The position numbers and the translations under genes are program-made. 49,713 nt of DNA, from contig ONAI01000020.1 of NCBI GenBank assembly GCA_900315755.1, forward strand, positions 1 to 49,713, in the 5' to 3' direction. The stretch is from an uncultured Ruminococcus sp. (GTDB lineage Bacteria > Bacillota > Clostridia > Oscillospirales > Ruminococcaceae). Shown one piece after another: positions 33,951 through 42,931 of the stretch. The notes beneath the pieces are model-generated. The model worked only from the letters and a program-made list of their open reading frames with translations. It had not been told where the DNA came from and searched no databases. Each line of letters starts with the position of its first letter. Positions within the stretch are counted from its first letter, which is position 1.

Positions 33951-34112
33951 ATGAGATCTGAAACTAATGAAAAAGCTCTTTACGTTGACAAAAAGATGAC
34001 CATTAACGGACAAACCTTTGACGTGACGCTTGTTTTCAAACCTCCTGAAAAGCCAAGCGAAACCGTTGAGGATAAGATAAAGCACTTGATAAACGGTGAA
34101 AAAATAAGCTGA
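33951..34112 (+). CDS. TnpW-like transposon-encoded small protein
   Basis: A 53-residue protein from ATG 33951, after AAAGGAGTTCAT. It opens with MRSETNEKALYVDKKMTING and ends with ETVEDKIKHLINGE; the closing motif ETVEDKIK is what I recognise from TnpW proteins of recombinase-carrying elements. It lies 95 bases upstream of the serine recombinase, the usual order. Function unknown; probably an accessory to recombination. Confidence 0.72.
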   Translation: MRSETNEKALYVDKKMTINGQTFDVTLVFKPPEKPSETVEDKIKHLINGEKIS

Positions 34113-34207
34113 AAAAGCTCTGGACTTTCGAGCCGGGTAGTGATATACTGTGGGTGTATCCTATTCGGTTTGATTCCAGAAGCGAGCGCTTCGGAACAGG
34201 AGGATAT

Positions 34208-35848
34208 ATGAAAACAGAATCAAACGCGGAACAGATAACAGCGCTGTACTGCCGCCTCAGTCAGGAGGACTTGCGTGCAGGAGAGTCGCTGTCAATAGAA
34301 AATCAAAGACTTATGCTGAAAGACTACGCCGAAAAGAATGGCTTCCGCAATTGTCAGTATTACGTCGATGACGGTTACAGCGGCACCGATAACACACGTC
34401 CCGAGTACGTTCATATGCTAAGCGATGTTGAGAACGGATTGGTCGGAACAGTCATTGTGAAAGATCAGTCGAGACTTGGACGTGACCACTTGGAGACAGA
34501 CAGGCTCATGGAGTTGGTGTTCCCTGCATATGATGTTCGCTTCATTGCGGTAACTGACAACGTAGATAGTGCTAACGGTTTCAATGAGATGTCTGGTATC
34601 AAAAACTTGTTCAATGATATGTACGCCCGGGACTGCTCGAAGAAGATACGTGCAGTGCAGCGAGCTAAAGGTGAGCGAGGAGAGCGCGTCGGAACAACAA
34701 CTCCATACGGCTATATGAAGGACGAAAACAAACACTTGATACCGAATCCTGAGACCGCACCTGTCGTCAATCGGATATTTGAAATGAGTGCTGAGGGTAA
34801 AGGTGTCCGAAAGATATGCGACATACTGACCGCCGAGGAAGTATTGACTCCGAGTGCTTATGGAGCTCGCAAATATGGCAAGCAGAAAACAAGCTCGCCT
34901 TATCGCTGGTCGCTGAAAACAGTCAGGGAGATGTTGAAAAATCGAATCTACTGCGGCGACACGGTCAACTTCAGCACCTACACGAAGTCCTACAAGCTGA
35001 AAAAGACGCTCAAGAACGAGCCTGAGAATATGCTCATATTCGAGAACACACACGAAGCTATAATCTCACGGAAGCTGTTTGACACCGTTCAGAAGCACTA
35101 CGAAGGAAGAAAGAAGTCGGACAAGTTCGGCGAGACTGATAAGTACGCTGGTTTTCTTTACTGCGCGGAGTGCGGTTCAAAGCTCTACCTACACCGAGCG
35201 AGAACGCTTGACCCGAAGAAGAATAACTATATGTGCGGCGGCTATCAAAGCCGCGTCACGGACTGCACCGCTCACTACATTCGAGAAAAGGTGCTCGATA
35301 GTATTGTGCTTCGGTATCTGAGACAGGTTGTCAGCTATGCGCGTAACAAATCTGACGAGTTCTACGCTATGGCAATGGCAAATGGTGAGGTTGAAGCTCA
35401 AAAGCAGTTTAAGGAGAATGAAAAGCTTAGAAGCGAATATGAATCCAAAATTAGTCAGCTCGACAATGCGATACAGCTTCTCTTCATGGACAGGTCAAAC
35501 GGAAAGATCACGGATGAGCGCTACGATATACTCTCTGCAAACTTCGAGAAGGAGCAGTCAGAGATAAAAGCCAAGCTCAGCACTCTCGATTCTCAGCTGG
35601 ACAAGATGAAAGTGCGAGAGAAGTGTGTCAGAGACTTCATTAACAACGCCAAGCAGTATACAGAGATACGCAAGCTCACTCCCGAGATACTAAAGTCTTT
35701 CATCGGGCACATTGAAGTCTACGAAAAGGCAGTCAAACATTCAAGGACCTGCGGAAACCACATCGTCATCTACTTCACCTTCATGCCCGACAAGGCAATA
35801 GCTATTGACAGGATGATATCCGAGAATGGTGAAATTATAACCCTTTAA
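34208..35848 (+). CDS. Large serine recombinase (TnpX/Tndx type)
   Basis: A 546-residue large serine integrase. The catalytic domain opens with TALYCRLSQEDL (nucleophile S18) and contains YYVDDGYSGTDNTRPEY and VKDQSRLGRDHLETDRLMEL. A recombinase domain follows (GYMKDENKHLIPNPETAPVVNRIFEM), then a zinc ribbon (FLYCAECGSKLYLHR ... MCGGY ... TDCTAHY) and a coiled-coil (about 400-475). ATG 34208, after AACAGGAGGAT, was chosen over the upstream frame. It would integrate and excise the element. It is full length and appears intact. Confidence 0.93.
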   Translation: MKTESNAEQITALYCRLSQEDLRAGESLSIENQRLMLKDYAEKNGFRNCQYYVDDGYSGTDNTRPEYVHMLSDVENGLVGTVIVKDQSRLGRDHLETDRLMELVFPAYDVRFIAVTDNVDSANGFNEMSGIKNLFNDMYARDCSKKIRAVQRAKGERGERVGTTTPYGYMKDENKHLIPNPETAPVVNRIFEMSAEGKGVRKICDILTAEEVLTPSAYGARKYGKQKTSSPYRWSLKTVREMLKNRIYCGDTVNFSTYTKSYKLKKTLKNEPENMLIFENTHEAIISRKLFDTVQKHYEGRKKSDKFGETDKYAGFLYCAECGSKLYLHRARTLDPKKNNYMCGGYQSRVTDCTAHYIREKVLDSIVLRYLRQVVSYARNKSDEFYAMAMANGEVEAQKQFKENEKLRSEYESKISQLDNAIQLLFMDRSNGKITDERYDILSANFEKEQSEIKAKLSTLDSQLDKMKVREKCVRDFINNAKQYTEIRKLTPEILKSFIGHIEVYEKAVKHSRTCGNHIVIYFTFMPDKAIAIDRMISENGEIITL

Positions 35849-35856
35849 TAACAAAA

Positions 35857-35884
35857 ATCTCCGAGGGAATGCTCCCTCGGAGAT
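35857..35884. terminator. Stem-loop after the recombinase gene
   Basis: ATCTCCGAGGGA and TCCCTCGGAGAT form a perfect 12-bp stem with a 4-base loop, 9 bases after the stop. The T-run lies on the minus-strand side (AAAAA on plus), so it fits best as a minus-direction terminator; plus-direction termination is less certain. Confidence 0.6.
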
Positions 35885-35900
35885 ACCATACATATTAATG

Positions 35901-36107
35901 TTCGTTAAGGAACGTGAGCTAAACTCCCTTCCTAAAACTTTCAGCTTGTTTTTTTCGCAATGGTATAAGAACTAACACAAAAATAAAAAACCGGAAGTTT
36001 ATATAACTTCCGGAATTTTTTATACCATTGCGAAAAAAACGAAATAAAAGTCTTTGGAAAGGGGTTCGGGGAAGAACCTTTCCTCAGAAAGGTTTGCCCC
36101 GATAAAA
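35901..36107. repeat. Compound inverted-repeat element, copy 2 (MITE-like)
   Basis: The arms match 4672-4892 in reverse orientation. A perfect 19-bp inverted repeat TTTTTTTCGCAATGGTATA (35949-35967) pairs with 36021-36039, and a hairpin CCTTTCC...GGTTTGCCCCG ends it at 36107. The core differs from copy 1 and contains a terminator-like stem CCGGAAGTT-TATAT-AACTTCCGG (35991-36013) with T-run. TTCGTTAAGGAACGTGAG (35901-35918) recurs inverted at 9399-9416. Confidence 0.75.
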
Positions 36108-36153
36108 GTCGCAATAATACTGCATCAGCAGCACATATACAGTACCTTTGACA

Positions 36154-36957
36154 TCAACCTTTGAGGACACCGAGCGGGTCGATGAATCTGCCGCTGTGAG
36201 TCATTTCGAGGTGCAGATGAGGTTCTTCGCTGCTTTCGATGTCGGCGGTATTGCCGACAACTCCGATGAGGTCGCCGCCTGCGACGGTATCGCCCTGCTG
36301 GACTGAAAGATCAGAGCCGAGTCCGCAGTATTTGGTCACATAGCCGTTATGGTGATCGAGAGTGACTGTGATGCCCCAGAGCGGATCGTTTTTGATCTCC
36401 TTTATCTCGCCGGATGATACCGCGTAGACTTCCGTTCCGACCTCCGCCTTGAAATCAGTACCGTTGTGAGTCTGCCATGCGCCGGTGGTCTCATTTTTTA
36501 CCAGTTCGCCGCAGCTGAAAGGATTTATGACATTTTCGATGTCTGCGAGCGGCGGCTTCTGATTTTCGAGTACCGTATGACTGCTCTCAGCGGCTGTCTG
36601 CTGAGCCGGCGGTTCAGCAACAGTGTCTATCACCGGAGCGTCCGCATTGAGCTTAGCCGGCGGTATAGTGGTAATTTCGCGCGGTCTGGTCGCCTCCGGA
36701 AGTGTGACCTTTACCGGCGGAGCAGTCGTTACCGGTGTGGTAACTGTGTATTGATATGAGGTAGTCTTGGGAATGTCATCGGCTCTTTTATCGACTGCCG
36801 CTTCGGGCGAGGCGAGTTTATTTGCAGGCTTGCTGCCGCCGTGGTCATAAGCGAAAAAGCAAGCTGAACCGATCATTACTGCACTTATTCCAAGAGCTGC
36901 ATAAAAGCCCTTAGTACCTTTTTTCATGTTGTTATCTGATAAAGAATTTTTCTTCAT
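36154..36957 (-). CDS. Membrane-anchored M23 family protein, SpoIIQ-like
   Basis: A 267-residue protein from ATG 36957, after GGAGGTGTTATA. One N-terminal transmembrane helix (GFYAALGISAVMIGSACFF) is followed by a Pro/Thr-rich linker (about 50-125) and a LytM/M23 domain with HNGTDFKAEVGTEV and PHLHLEM, so the HxxxD and HxH zinc ligands are all present. SpoIIQ of some Clostridia keeps such ligands and acts at engulfment; other M23 proteins cut peptidoglycan crosslinks. No sporulation genes other than spoVG are visible, so the sporulation role is not established. Confidence 0.8.
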   Translation of the reverse strand: MKKNSLSDNNMKKGTKGFYAALGISAVMIGSACFFAYDHGGSKPANKLASPEAAVDKRADDIPKTTSYQYTVTTPVTTAPPVKVTLPEATRPREITTIPPAKLNADAPVIDTVAEPPAQQTAAESSHTVLENQKPPLADIENVINPFSCGELVKNETTGAWQTHNGTDFKAEVGTEVYAVSSGEIKEIKNDPLWGITVTLDHHNGYVTKYCGLGSDLSVQQGDTVAGGDLIGVVGNTADIESSEEPHLHLEMTHSGRFIDPLGVLKG

Positions 36958-37068
36958 GTATAACACCTCCAAGTATATTGTTGACTGCGATCGGAAGATT
37001 ATACGTCAGTTTTTTTGATCGTGTGAAAAAATGGCAGCTGCTTCGAGCTGTTCCATATGCAGTATTTC

Positions 37069-37097
37069 TTGACATATCATGTTTATTAAGCTATAAT
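37069..37097 (+). promoter_or_regulatory. Promoter of the sulfatase-fold membrane protein
   Basis: TTGACA (37069-37074) and TATAAT (37092-37097) with 17-bp spacing. The leader holds a small stem-loop, CCGGAC-TTC-GTTCGG (37136-37150), just before the gene. Confidence 0.85.
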
Positions 37098-37178
37098 TAA
37101 TTTGTATTCGGTAACCGGCATCAGCGGTTATTGCTCCGGACTTCGTTCGGGAAAAGGGACTGATTAGGGGGATTGGAA

Positions 37179-38966
37179 TTGGAAAAATCAGCTGTATTGA
37201 AAAAGCTGAAAAACAGGCTGCATATCGACAAAAGAACAGAGGCAGCCATCATAGCTTTAAGTATTTCGTTCGGATTCATGATATTTTTGTTTTCTCCAAT
37301 GGAGATATTTGTCGGAAGTCCGAGTGATTTCACAATAGGCTTCAGGGAGATCTTCTTTCCGATGCTTTTAAAAGCGGCGGAGGCATCGCTGTTTATCGCA
37401 TTATTGCTTAATGCTGCCTGTTTTATTAACAAAGCGCTTTACACAGTTCTTTCGGATCTTCTGTTCGGCGCACTTATCGCAGGATATTCTCAGCAGCTGT
37501 TTATGAACGGCAAAATGAATCAGATCACAGGAGATGAAGCTGCAAACACAGAGCTTTCGCCGGCTGTTACAGCCAATCTGATAGTATATCTGTTACTGCT
37601 GCTGCTGCCGTTGCTTCTGACCTTTATCAGGTCAGCACTTGGCGAAAGGATACGAATAAAGCTTCGCAGCGAGACTGTCGTTGCCTATGTTTCAATAGTG
37701 ATCGTGCTGATGCAGACAGTAGGTCTGGCAGCAACGTCAGTAAAGGTAGACTGGAGCAAATACGACCGCAATTTCACAGCACGTTTATCCTATAATAAAC
37801 TGCTTGAGCTTTCCGGCGATGAAAATATAGTTGTATTCATCGTTGACCGCTTTGACGGCGAGACCTTTGATGAGGTACTGAAAGAATATCCTGAGCTTAA
37901 CAGTGAATTAGGCGGCTTTACGTATTATCGGAACAACGTTTCGCACTATACGAATACCTTTCCGTCAATTCCAAATATGCTTTCCGGTCAGCATTATGAG
38001 GGCGAAAATGTCGTTGATTACGTAAGCAGGATATGGAAAGGGGATACCGTTCCGAAGCTCCTTTTTGAAAACGGCTGGCGTAATACAATGGTCATTGACA
38101 GCAACACAACTTACAGGAACAACGATCAGATCTCCGGATTTTGCAGCAATATCGAGAAAATAGATCAGGATGATATTGAGTATAATTATAACGGCGAAAA
38201 AGGCATCATCCCTACTATGACATGGCTTTCGATGTATAAGCTGTTTCCGTATGCTGCAAAGGACTTCTGTCTGCCGATGGTGAACAAGTCTCCCTCAGAG
38301 GACTTCATAACGGTTGACGGCGAAAACAGTGATCTTGTACCGCTCCTCACATCTGATAAGGTCGATCTCAAGCTCTACGCTCAGTTAAAGGAAAAAGGGC
38401 TCAGAACGGGCGAAAACAAAACGTTTACCTTCATTCATATTAACGGTATGCACGATGTCAGCAAAGAGGTCTCTGAGCTGTATCAGAACGTTTCAAAGGC
38501 TGATGAACGCACTACTCTGCGCGGAGTATTTCAGATTCTTTCTGAATATTTTGAACAGATGAAGCAGCTTGGCATATATGATAATTCGACTATACTTGTC
38601 CTCGGTGATCATGGAAGGCTTCCGAATGAAATAATGTCACAAAGGCAGGCAACACTCGACGATGTTATAACGACAGCTCTGCTTATAAAGCAGAAAAATA
38701 CCGCAGCTGAGCCTTTGAAGACCGATTCCGTGCACGAGCTCTCAAATGACTATTTCTTTGCGAGCATTCTTGAATACGCAGGTATAGACCATGAGAAATA
38801 CGGCGTTTCGTATAACGATGTTATCAACGGCAATCTCAGCGCTCCGAGGTACTTGCAGACGATGTTCTGGAACGGTTCAAACAACATTGATTACAAAGCA
38901 CTCTATAAAATAACCGGCGATGCAAGAGATTTTGACAACTGGGAAGAACTCCCGGAGCATGAATAG
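37179..38966 (+). CDS. Sulfatase/alkaline-phosphatase-fold membrane protein
   Basis: A 595-residue protein with about four to five N-terminal hydrophobic segments and an extracellular alkaline-phosphatase-like domain: ENIVVFIVDRFDGETFDEVL, YTNTFPSIPNMLSGQ (nucleophile region) and NSTILVLGDHGRLPNE (metal ligands D, H). The layout resembles lipoteichoic acid synthase-type sulfatases, but the usual LTA-synthase motifs are not clear. Two in-frame TTG codons (37173, 37179) precede it; 37179 is better spaced from AGGGGGA. It has its own promoter and is followed by a strong terminator. It may modify a surface polymer with a phosphoalcohol group. Confidence 0.78.
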   Translation: MEKSAVLKKLKNRLHIDKRTEAAIIALSISFGFMIFLFSPMEIFVGSPSDFTIGFREIFFPMLLKAAEASLFIALLLNAACFINKALYTVLSDLLFGALIAGYSQQLFMNGKMNQITGDEAANTELSPAVTANLIVYLLLLLLPLLLTFIRSALGERIRIKLRSETVVAYVSIVIVLMQTVGLAATSVKVDWSKYDRNFTARLSYNKLLELSGDENIVVFIVDRFDGETFDEVLKEYPELNSELGGFTYYRNNVSHYTNTFPSIPNMLSGQHYEGENVVDYVSRIWKGDTVPKLLFENGWRNTMVIDSNTTYRNNDQISGFCSNIEKIDQDDIEYNYNGEKGIIPTMTWLSMYKLFPYAAKDFCLPMVNKSPSEDFITVDGENSDLVPLLTSDKVDLKLYAQLKEKGLRTGENKTFTFIHINGMHDVSKEVSELYQNVSKADERTTLRGVFQILSEYFEQMKQLGIYDNSTILVLGDHGRLPNEIMSQRQATLDDVITTALLIKQKNTAAEPLKTDSVHELSNDYFFASILEYAGIDHEKYGVSYNDVINGNLSAPRYLQTMFWNGSNNIDYKALYKITGDARDFDNWEELPEHE

Positions 38967-38990
38967 CGGCTATTCCGCAGCTTAACGGTG

Positions 38991-39030
38991 AAAAAAGCAG
39001 CCAGACGCTTAAAGCGCTGGCTGCATTTTT
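38991..39030. terminator. Bidirectional terminator between convergent genes
   Basis: GCAGCCAG-A-CGCTT and AAGCG-C-TGGCTGC form a 13-bp stem with an A-C mismatch, preceded by AAAAAA and followed by ATTTTTG. It ends both the sulfatase-fold gene and pbp2. Confidence 0.88.
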
Positions 39031-39033
39031 GTA

Positions 39034-41340
39034 TTATTCTGGTTGTGCAGCGGGATCCGGAGGATCAGCTGCGGCATTCTGAGGCTGTTCATCAGCAGGT
39101 GCAGGCTGCTCGTTCTGAGGAGGTTCAGCGGCGGGCTGTTCGTTCTGAGGCTGCTGCTGAGGGAGTTCCTGCGGATGATTCTGCGGGATCTGCGGCAGAT
39201 CCGGGTACTGCTGAGGCTGCTGCTGTTCCTGCTGATCTATCTGTATCTGAGGCTGGATGTAAGGCTGAGTTGTAGTAGTTGAGGTAGTTGTAGCAGTTTT
39301 GTCTTCGGGGGAAGTTGTGACCTCCGGCGGAAGAGTAGCGGTCGGCTTTACGCCGTTGAGACCGTAGCACTCCTGATAGCCGAGGATAAGGTCGCGGATC
39401 ATGTACTTTGAATACTCACCGCCCTCGATGATACCGGCGAAAGCGACTTCGGGATCATTCGCAGGAGCAAATCCGATGAAGAACGAGCTCTGCTCTTCGA
39501 GGTCCTTACCGGTCTGAGGAGTACCGGTCTTGATAGCGACATCGAATCCGAGATCGGAGAGCGAATACTTAGCCGGGAAGTTGTTCTTTGAAGCGTCTAT
39601 CATACCGCTGATGATGGTATCGAATACGTAATCGTAGTTTTCCTCGATCTTGCAGGCGACCTCTGGCTGAGTTTTTGAAACGAGGTCGCCTGAGCCGTAA
39701 TCGTAGAGGCTGTCAACGATGTAGTTCTTGTAGCGTGTACCGTGGTTGCCGATCGTACTTGCAACTGAAGCCATCTGGAGCGGAGTTATACCCTCGTCCT
39801 GGTTACCGATAGCCGCCTGAAGCACATAACCGATGTACCATGTGAGACCGTGCTCTTCAAAGGTCTCGGGGTTACAGAGATAGCCGGCAGCATCGCCGGT
39901 CTCGATGCCGGTGTGCTGACCAAGACCGTAAAGCTGGGAATACTTGGTTATCATGTCGATACCGAGCTTGTCTGCGAGCTCATAGAAGTAGATATTGCAG
40001 GAAACCTCGATCGCGCGGCGTATCGAGATGCTGCCGTGCTTGCCGGTACAGCTGAACTTGCCGCCGTGGTAGATCATATCTGTTTGGCAGTTGAAGGTAG
40101 TGTTCGGATCGACGATGCCCTCGTTGAGACCGGCAGTAGCGGTAATGGTCTTGAAGGTCGAGCCGGCGCGGTAAAGACCGTGTGTAGCGCGGTTGAGGAG
40201 GGGAGAATCCTCCATTTTCAGGAGTTCATCGAATTTGGTCGAGTAGTCCTTGAGGTTGAAGGTCGGAGCGGTCGCAAGACCTTTCACAGCGCCTGTTTTA
40301 GCATCGAGGACTGCTATCGCGCCGCACTTTACATCCTTGAATTTAGGGTTAGTGTTGATATTCGGGAACTCCTTGATGAAGTTATCGAGGATGCCCTGAA
40401 GCTTCAGCTGGTAAGCGCCGTCAACGGTAAGTCTCACGGTGTCGCCGGAGTGGGTGTCAACAATGGTCTTCACATCGACCACAGAGCCCTTATCAACGGT
40501 GATCTCCTCTTCGCCGTTCTGACCGCGCAGAGTTTTTTCGAGAGCGCTCTCGATACCGCTTTTGCCGACAACGTCATTGAGCGCATAGCCCTGATTTTTG
40601 AGCTCCTCGTATTCCTCGGCGTAGATAGGACCTACTGTGCCGAGCTCGTGCGGGAGGATGTCTCCGCGGACGATACGGCGTTCAGAAGCCTCAACAGCGT
40701 CGATACCGGGATAGAAGTTGCTCAGTTCCTTGAGGTCAACAACAGTCTGCTGGTCAACGCCCTTAGCGAGTACCATGTCGATGTTATAGGCGAAGTCCTG
40801 AACGATCATCTCATATCTCATACCGGCGATGATACGTCTTTCCTGTTCGGTGTATTTCGCGGAGATCTTGTTATCCGAGATGAGCTTATCTATGCAGTTT
40901 TCGGCAGTTGCGTATACGTTCAGGTTGAGGTTCGAGATGACCTCCTGAGATTCATCGTTGGTAAAAACATAGGGCGAATCCTTGCTTATCGGCAGAGTTT
41001 CCTTGAATTCGCAGCCGTGCTCTTTGAGGGCATTGTATATGACGAGAAGCGTCTCGTTGCCCTTTTCGAGGTCTTCCGGAAACAGCGATTTGCACAGCAC
41101 GAGGTCTGTTCGGGTGTTGTTTGTGACGAGGACGTTTCCGTTGTAATCCACGATACCGCCGCGTGTAGCCTTTATCTGACGGGTATATGTCACAGCGTCC
41201 TTGCTGAACTTGGTCGGAGTTTTGATGTCTTCATCACCGACTACCTGTATCTCCATAAGGCGCAGCGCACTCAGTACACCCAGCATTATCACAAGCATTA
41301 CGATTATTATGGATTTTATATTATCAGTGAGACTTTTCAA
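39034..41340 (-). CDS. mrdA: Penicillin-binding protein 2 (elongation transpeptidase)
   Basis: A 768-residue class B PBP with one N-terminal membrane helix, a dimerisation domain and a transpeptidase domain. The active-site motifs are STFK (about residue 393), SCN (about 444) and KTGTPQ (about 600). It starts with TTG, preceded by AAGGGAGAATA. After the catalytic domain about 80 residues are almost entirely Thr, then Pro, Gln, Glu and Ala (QPQIQIDQQEQQQPQQ and similar repeats); this tail is unusual for the family and would lie outside. It follows mreD, separated by 157 bases containing a repeat hairpin, and works with MreBCD in side-wall synthesis. Confidence 0.92.
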   Translation of the reverse strand: MKSLTDNIKSIIIVMLVIMLGVLSALRLMEIQVVGDEDIKTPTKFSKDAVTYTRQIKATRGGIVDYNGNVLVTNNTRTDLVLCKSLFPEDLEKGNETLLVIYNALKEHGCEFKETLPISKDSPYVFTNDESQEVISNLNLNVYATAENCIDKLISDNKISAKYTEQERRIIAGMRYEMIVQDFAYNIDMVLAKGVDQQTVVDLKELSNFYPGIDAVEASERRIVRGDILPHELGTVGPIYAEEYEELKNQGYALNDVVGKSGIESALEKTLRGQNGEEEITVDKGSVVDVKTIVDTHSGDTVRLTVDGAYQLKLQGILDNFIKEFPNINTNPKFKDVKCGAIAVLDAKTGAVKGLATAPTFNLKDYSTKFDELLKMEDSPLLNRATHGLYRAGSTFKTITATAGLNEGIVDPNTTFNCQTDMIYHGGKFSCTGKHGSISIRRAIEVSCNIYFYELADKLGIDMITKYSQLYGLGQHTGIETGDAAGYLCNPETFEEHGLTWYIGYVLQAAIGNQDEGITPLQMASVASTIGNHGTRYKNYIVDSLYDYGSGDLVSKTQPEVACKIEENYDYVFDTIISGMIDASKNNFPAKYSLSDLGFDVAIKTGTPQTGKDLEEQSSFFIGFAPANDPEVAFAGIIEGGEYSKYMIRDLILGYQECYGLNGVKPTATLPPEVTTSPEDKTATTTSTTTTQPYIQPQIQIDQQEQQQPQQYPDLPQIPQNHPQELPQQQPQNEQPAAEPPQNEQPAPADEQPQNAAADPPDPAAQPE

Positions 41341-41413
41341 ATATATTCTCCCTTCATCTCTGAAAGCAACCCCCGCATTTCCGTGTGTTTTCAGGTTTCG
41401 GTGATATGCGGCT

Positions 41414-41450
41414 CTTATCGGGGCAAACCCTTTTGAAAAAGGGTTCCGCC
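41414..41450. repeat. Hairpin module of the compound repeat family, between mreD and pbp2
   Basis: CTTATCGGGGCAAACCC starts like the hairpin of the elements at 4672 and 36107, and AACCCTTTT pairs with AAAAGGGTT. The outer right half diverges (CCGCC instead of CCCCG). In the minus direction it sits inside the morphogenesis operon and could reduce read-through into pbp2. Confidence 0.55.
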
Positions 41451-41497
41451 AACAGCAGCGTATTACTGAAAAGGTAAAAACGCAGGGGATGCGGAGG

Positions 41498-42067
41498 TTA
41501 TTGTTGTTGATTGCGGGTATTGATAGCTTCCTCGATAGAGAGGTGTGCTTTAGGCATAAAGAAGTGGTTGATAAATCTGATAATGAGGAAGATAAATACG
41601 GCTGAGATCATAGTATAGAGCCATATCCTCATAGAAACTCTGGTAAATATCCTGCTTACGTCGTCGTATTTCCAGATCTGGTAGTAGAATTTATAATCGA
41701 GCCAGCACTGGATAAAGGCAGCGAGGGCAGTAATAGCCATAAAGTTCACGAATTTGTTTTTCAGATACAGTTCAAACAGAAGGGAAGTCATCAGGCATGA
41801 GACTGTGAGGATCACCGCATTATAGCCGAAAAGCTTATTGCAGCTTATGTCGATAAGGAAGCCGCATATTGCTCCCGTAAAGACAGAGGCATACTGATCG
41901 TTATTGATAGCGATGCAGATCGGGATAGGTATAAGCAGGATCGGTTTGCGCCATGTGCCGGATGTCATAATGATGAAGCTTGAGAGTATCAGAAAGTAGT
42001 AGAGCAGCCAGCGCACGACTGTTTTAAAGCGGAGTATACGCTGTTCGCGGGAAGTTCTGAGCCTCAT
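41498..42067 (-). CDS. mreD: Rod shape-determining protein MreD
   Basis: A 189-residue protein with five to six hydrophobic helices, the MreD pattern (PILLIPIPICIAINNDQYASVFTGAICGFLIDI). It begins where mreC ends (one-base overlap), and mreC precedes it in the same operon. It is a membrane partner of MreC in the elongation complex. It carries no catalytic motif; the assignment rests on length, topology and neighbours. Confidence 0.9.
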   Translation of the reverse strand: MRLRTSREQRILRFKTVVRWLLYYFLILSSFIIMTSGTWRKPILLIPIPICIAINNDQYASVFTGAICGFLIDISCNKLFGYNAVILTVSCLMTSLLFELYLKNKFVNFMAITALAAFIQCWLDYKFYYQIWKYDDVSRIFTRVSMRIWLYTMISAVFIFLIIRFINHFFMPKAHLSIEEAINTRNQQQ

Positions 42068-42921
42068 CAGTCATCCTCCCTTTTGCCGCTGAAATCGGTG
42101 ATAACGATAACAGAGGTCAGACGTGTGATGTCGGTACACGGTTCGATCATAGCCGTAACGGAGAGACCGTTCGAGTCATATCCGATACTTTTTATCTTGC
42201 CGATAGGGTAGTCCTTCGGGAACATACCGCTCGAACCGGCAGTTATCATGAGATCGCCTTCTTTGAGCTGATGTGCGGGGCTTACGTGGATAAGTCTTGT
42301 AAGACCTTCCTCGGCAGCGACAACGCCGCCCTCGATGATACCTGTATCAGCGCTTGACGAGGAGCATACCGCAGCGATCGAGAGATCCGGTGAGAGTATC
42401 GAGCGCACAGTGGTAACGTGCTTTGAGACCTCAATGGTGATACCCACAAGACCTTCCGCAGTAACAACCGGACAGTTCGGCTTGATGCCGTCCTCCGAGC
42501 CCTTGTCGATAGTGAAGGAACGGAACGGATCATTGGTAACATAACCCAGTATCTTGCACGGAACTGAGAGGATATAGTCCTCATGATCCTCTTTTATGCT
42601 CACGAATTTTCTCAGTTCCTCACATTCAGCGACGAGAGCATCGTAGTTAGTGAGCTTTTTGTTCAGCTCACCGAGTTCAGCCTTTAGACGCTGGTTTTCC
42701 TCGTAATACTCATCAGCCTTGTTGAATTTATCAACATTGCGCTCGAACTTCATGCTTATGCCGTTAGTGACCTTCCTTATCGGCTTGGTCATGGTATTAA
42801 TGAAGGAAACGCTTGAAACAGAGTAGCCGCCCTTAGTGACGGCGTAGATCATTATACCAACGAGGAATGCGAGAAAAGAGAGCATTATTTTGAATCTGGT
42901 GCTTTTTAGGAATTCACGCAT
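42067..42921 (-). CDS. mreC: Rod shape-determining protein MreC
   Basis: A 284-residue protein with one N-terminal membrane anchor (FKIMLSFLAFLVGIMIYAV), a coiled coil (about 55-105, YYEENQRLKAELGELNKKL) and the beta-rich extracellular domain (CPVVTAEGLVGITIEV, GDLMITAGSSGMFPKDYPIGKI). It lies between mreB and mreD, 10 bases after the mreB stop. MreC links cytoplasmic MreB to the periplasm-side synthases. Confidence 0.93.
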   Translation of the reverse strand: MREFLKSTRFKIMLSFLAFLVGIMIYAVTKGGYSVSSVSFINTMTKPIRKVTNGISMKFERNVDKFNKADEYYEENQRLKAELGELNKKLTNYDALVAECEELRKFVSIKEDHEDYILSVPCKILGYVTNDPFRSFTIDKGSEDGIKPNCPVVTAEGLVGITIEVSKHVTTVRSILSPDLSIAAVCSSSSADTGIIEGGVVAAEEGLTRLIHVSPAHQLKEGDLMITAGSSGMFPKDYPIGKIKSIGYDSNGLSVTAMIEPCTDITRLTSVIVITDFSGKREDD

Positions 42922-42931
42922 TTGCTTCTCC

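Larger units (their letters stand above)
31512..35848. mobile_element. Small integrative element with large serine recombinase
   Basis: It contains a DUF6076-like gene, a small winged-helix protein, a hairpin-rich gene-free region, a TnpW-like protein and a large serine recombinase. Exact ends were not found; such recombinases use 2-3-base core sites, so no long direct repeats are expected. No relaxase or conjugation genes are visible, so it could move only by integration/excision or by mobilisation in trans. Confidence 0.65.

Noticed and set aside
39850-41436. A 528-codon open frame on the plus strand opposite pbp2
   Set aside because: It lies entirely on the complement of a well-supported gene, has no ribosome binding site and no recognisable protein pattern; such long shadow frames are common opposite GC-rich third positions.
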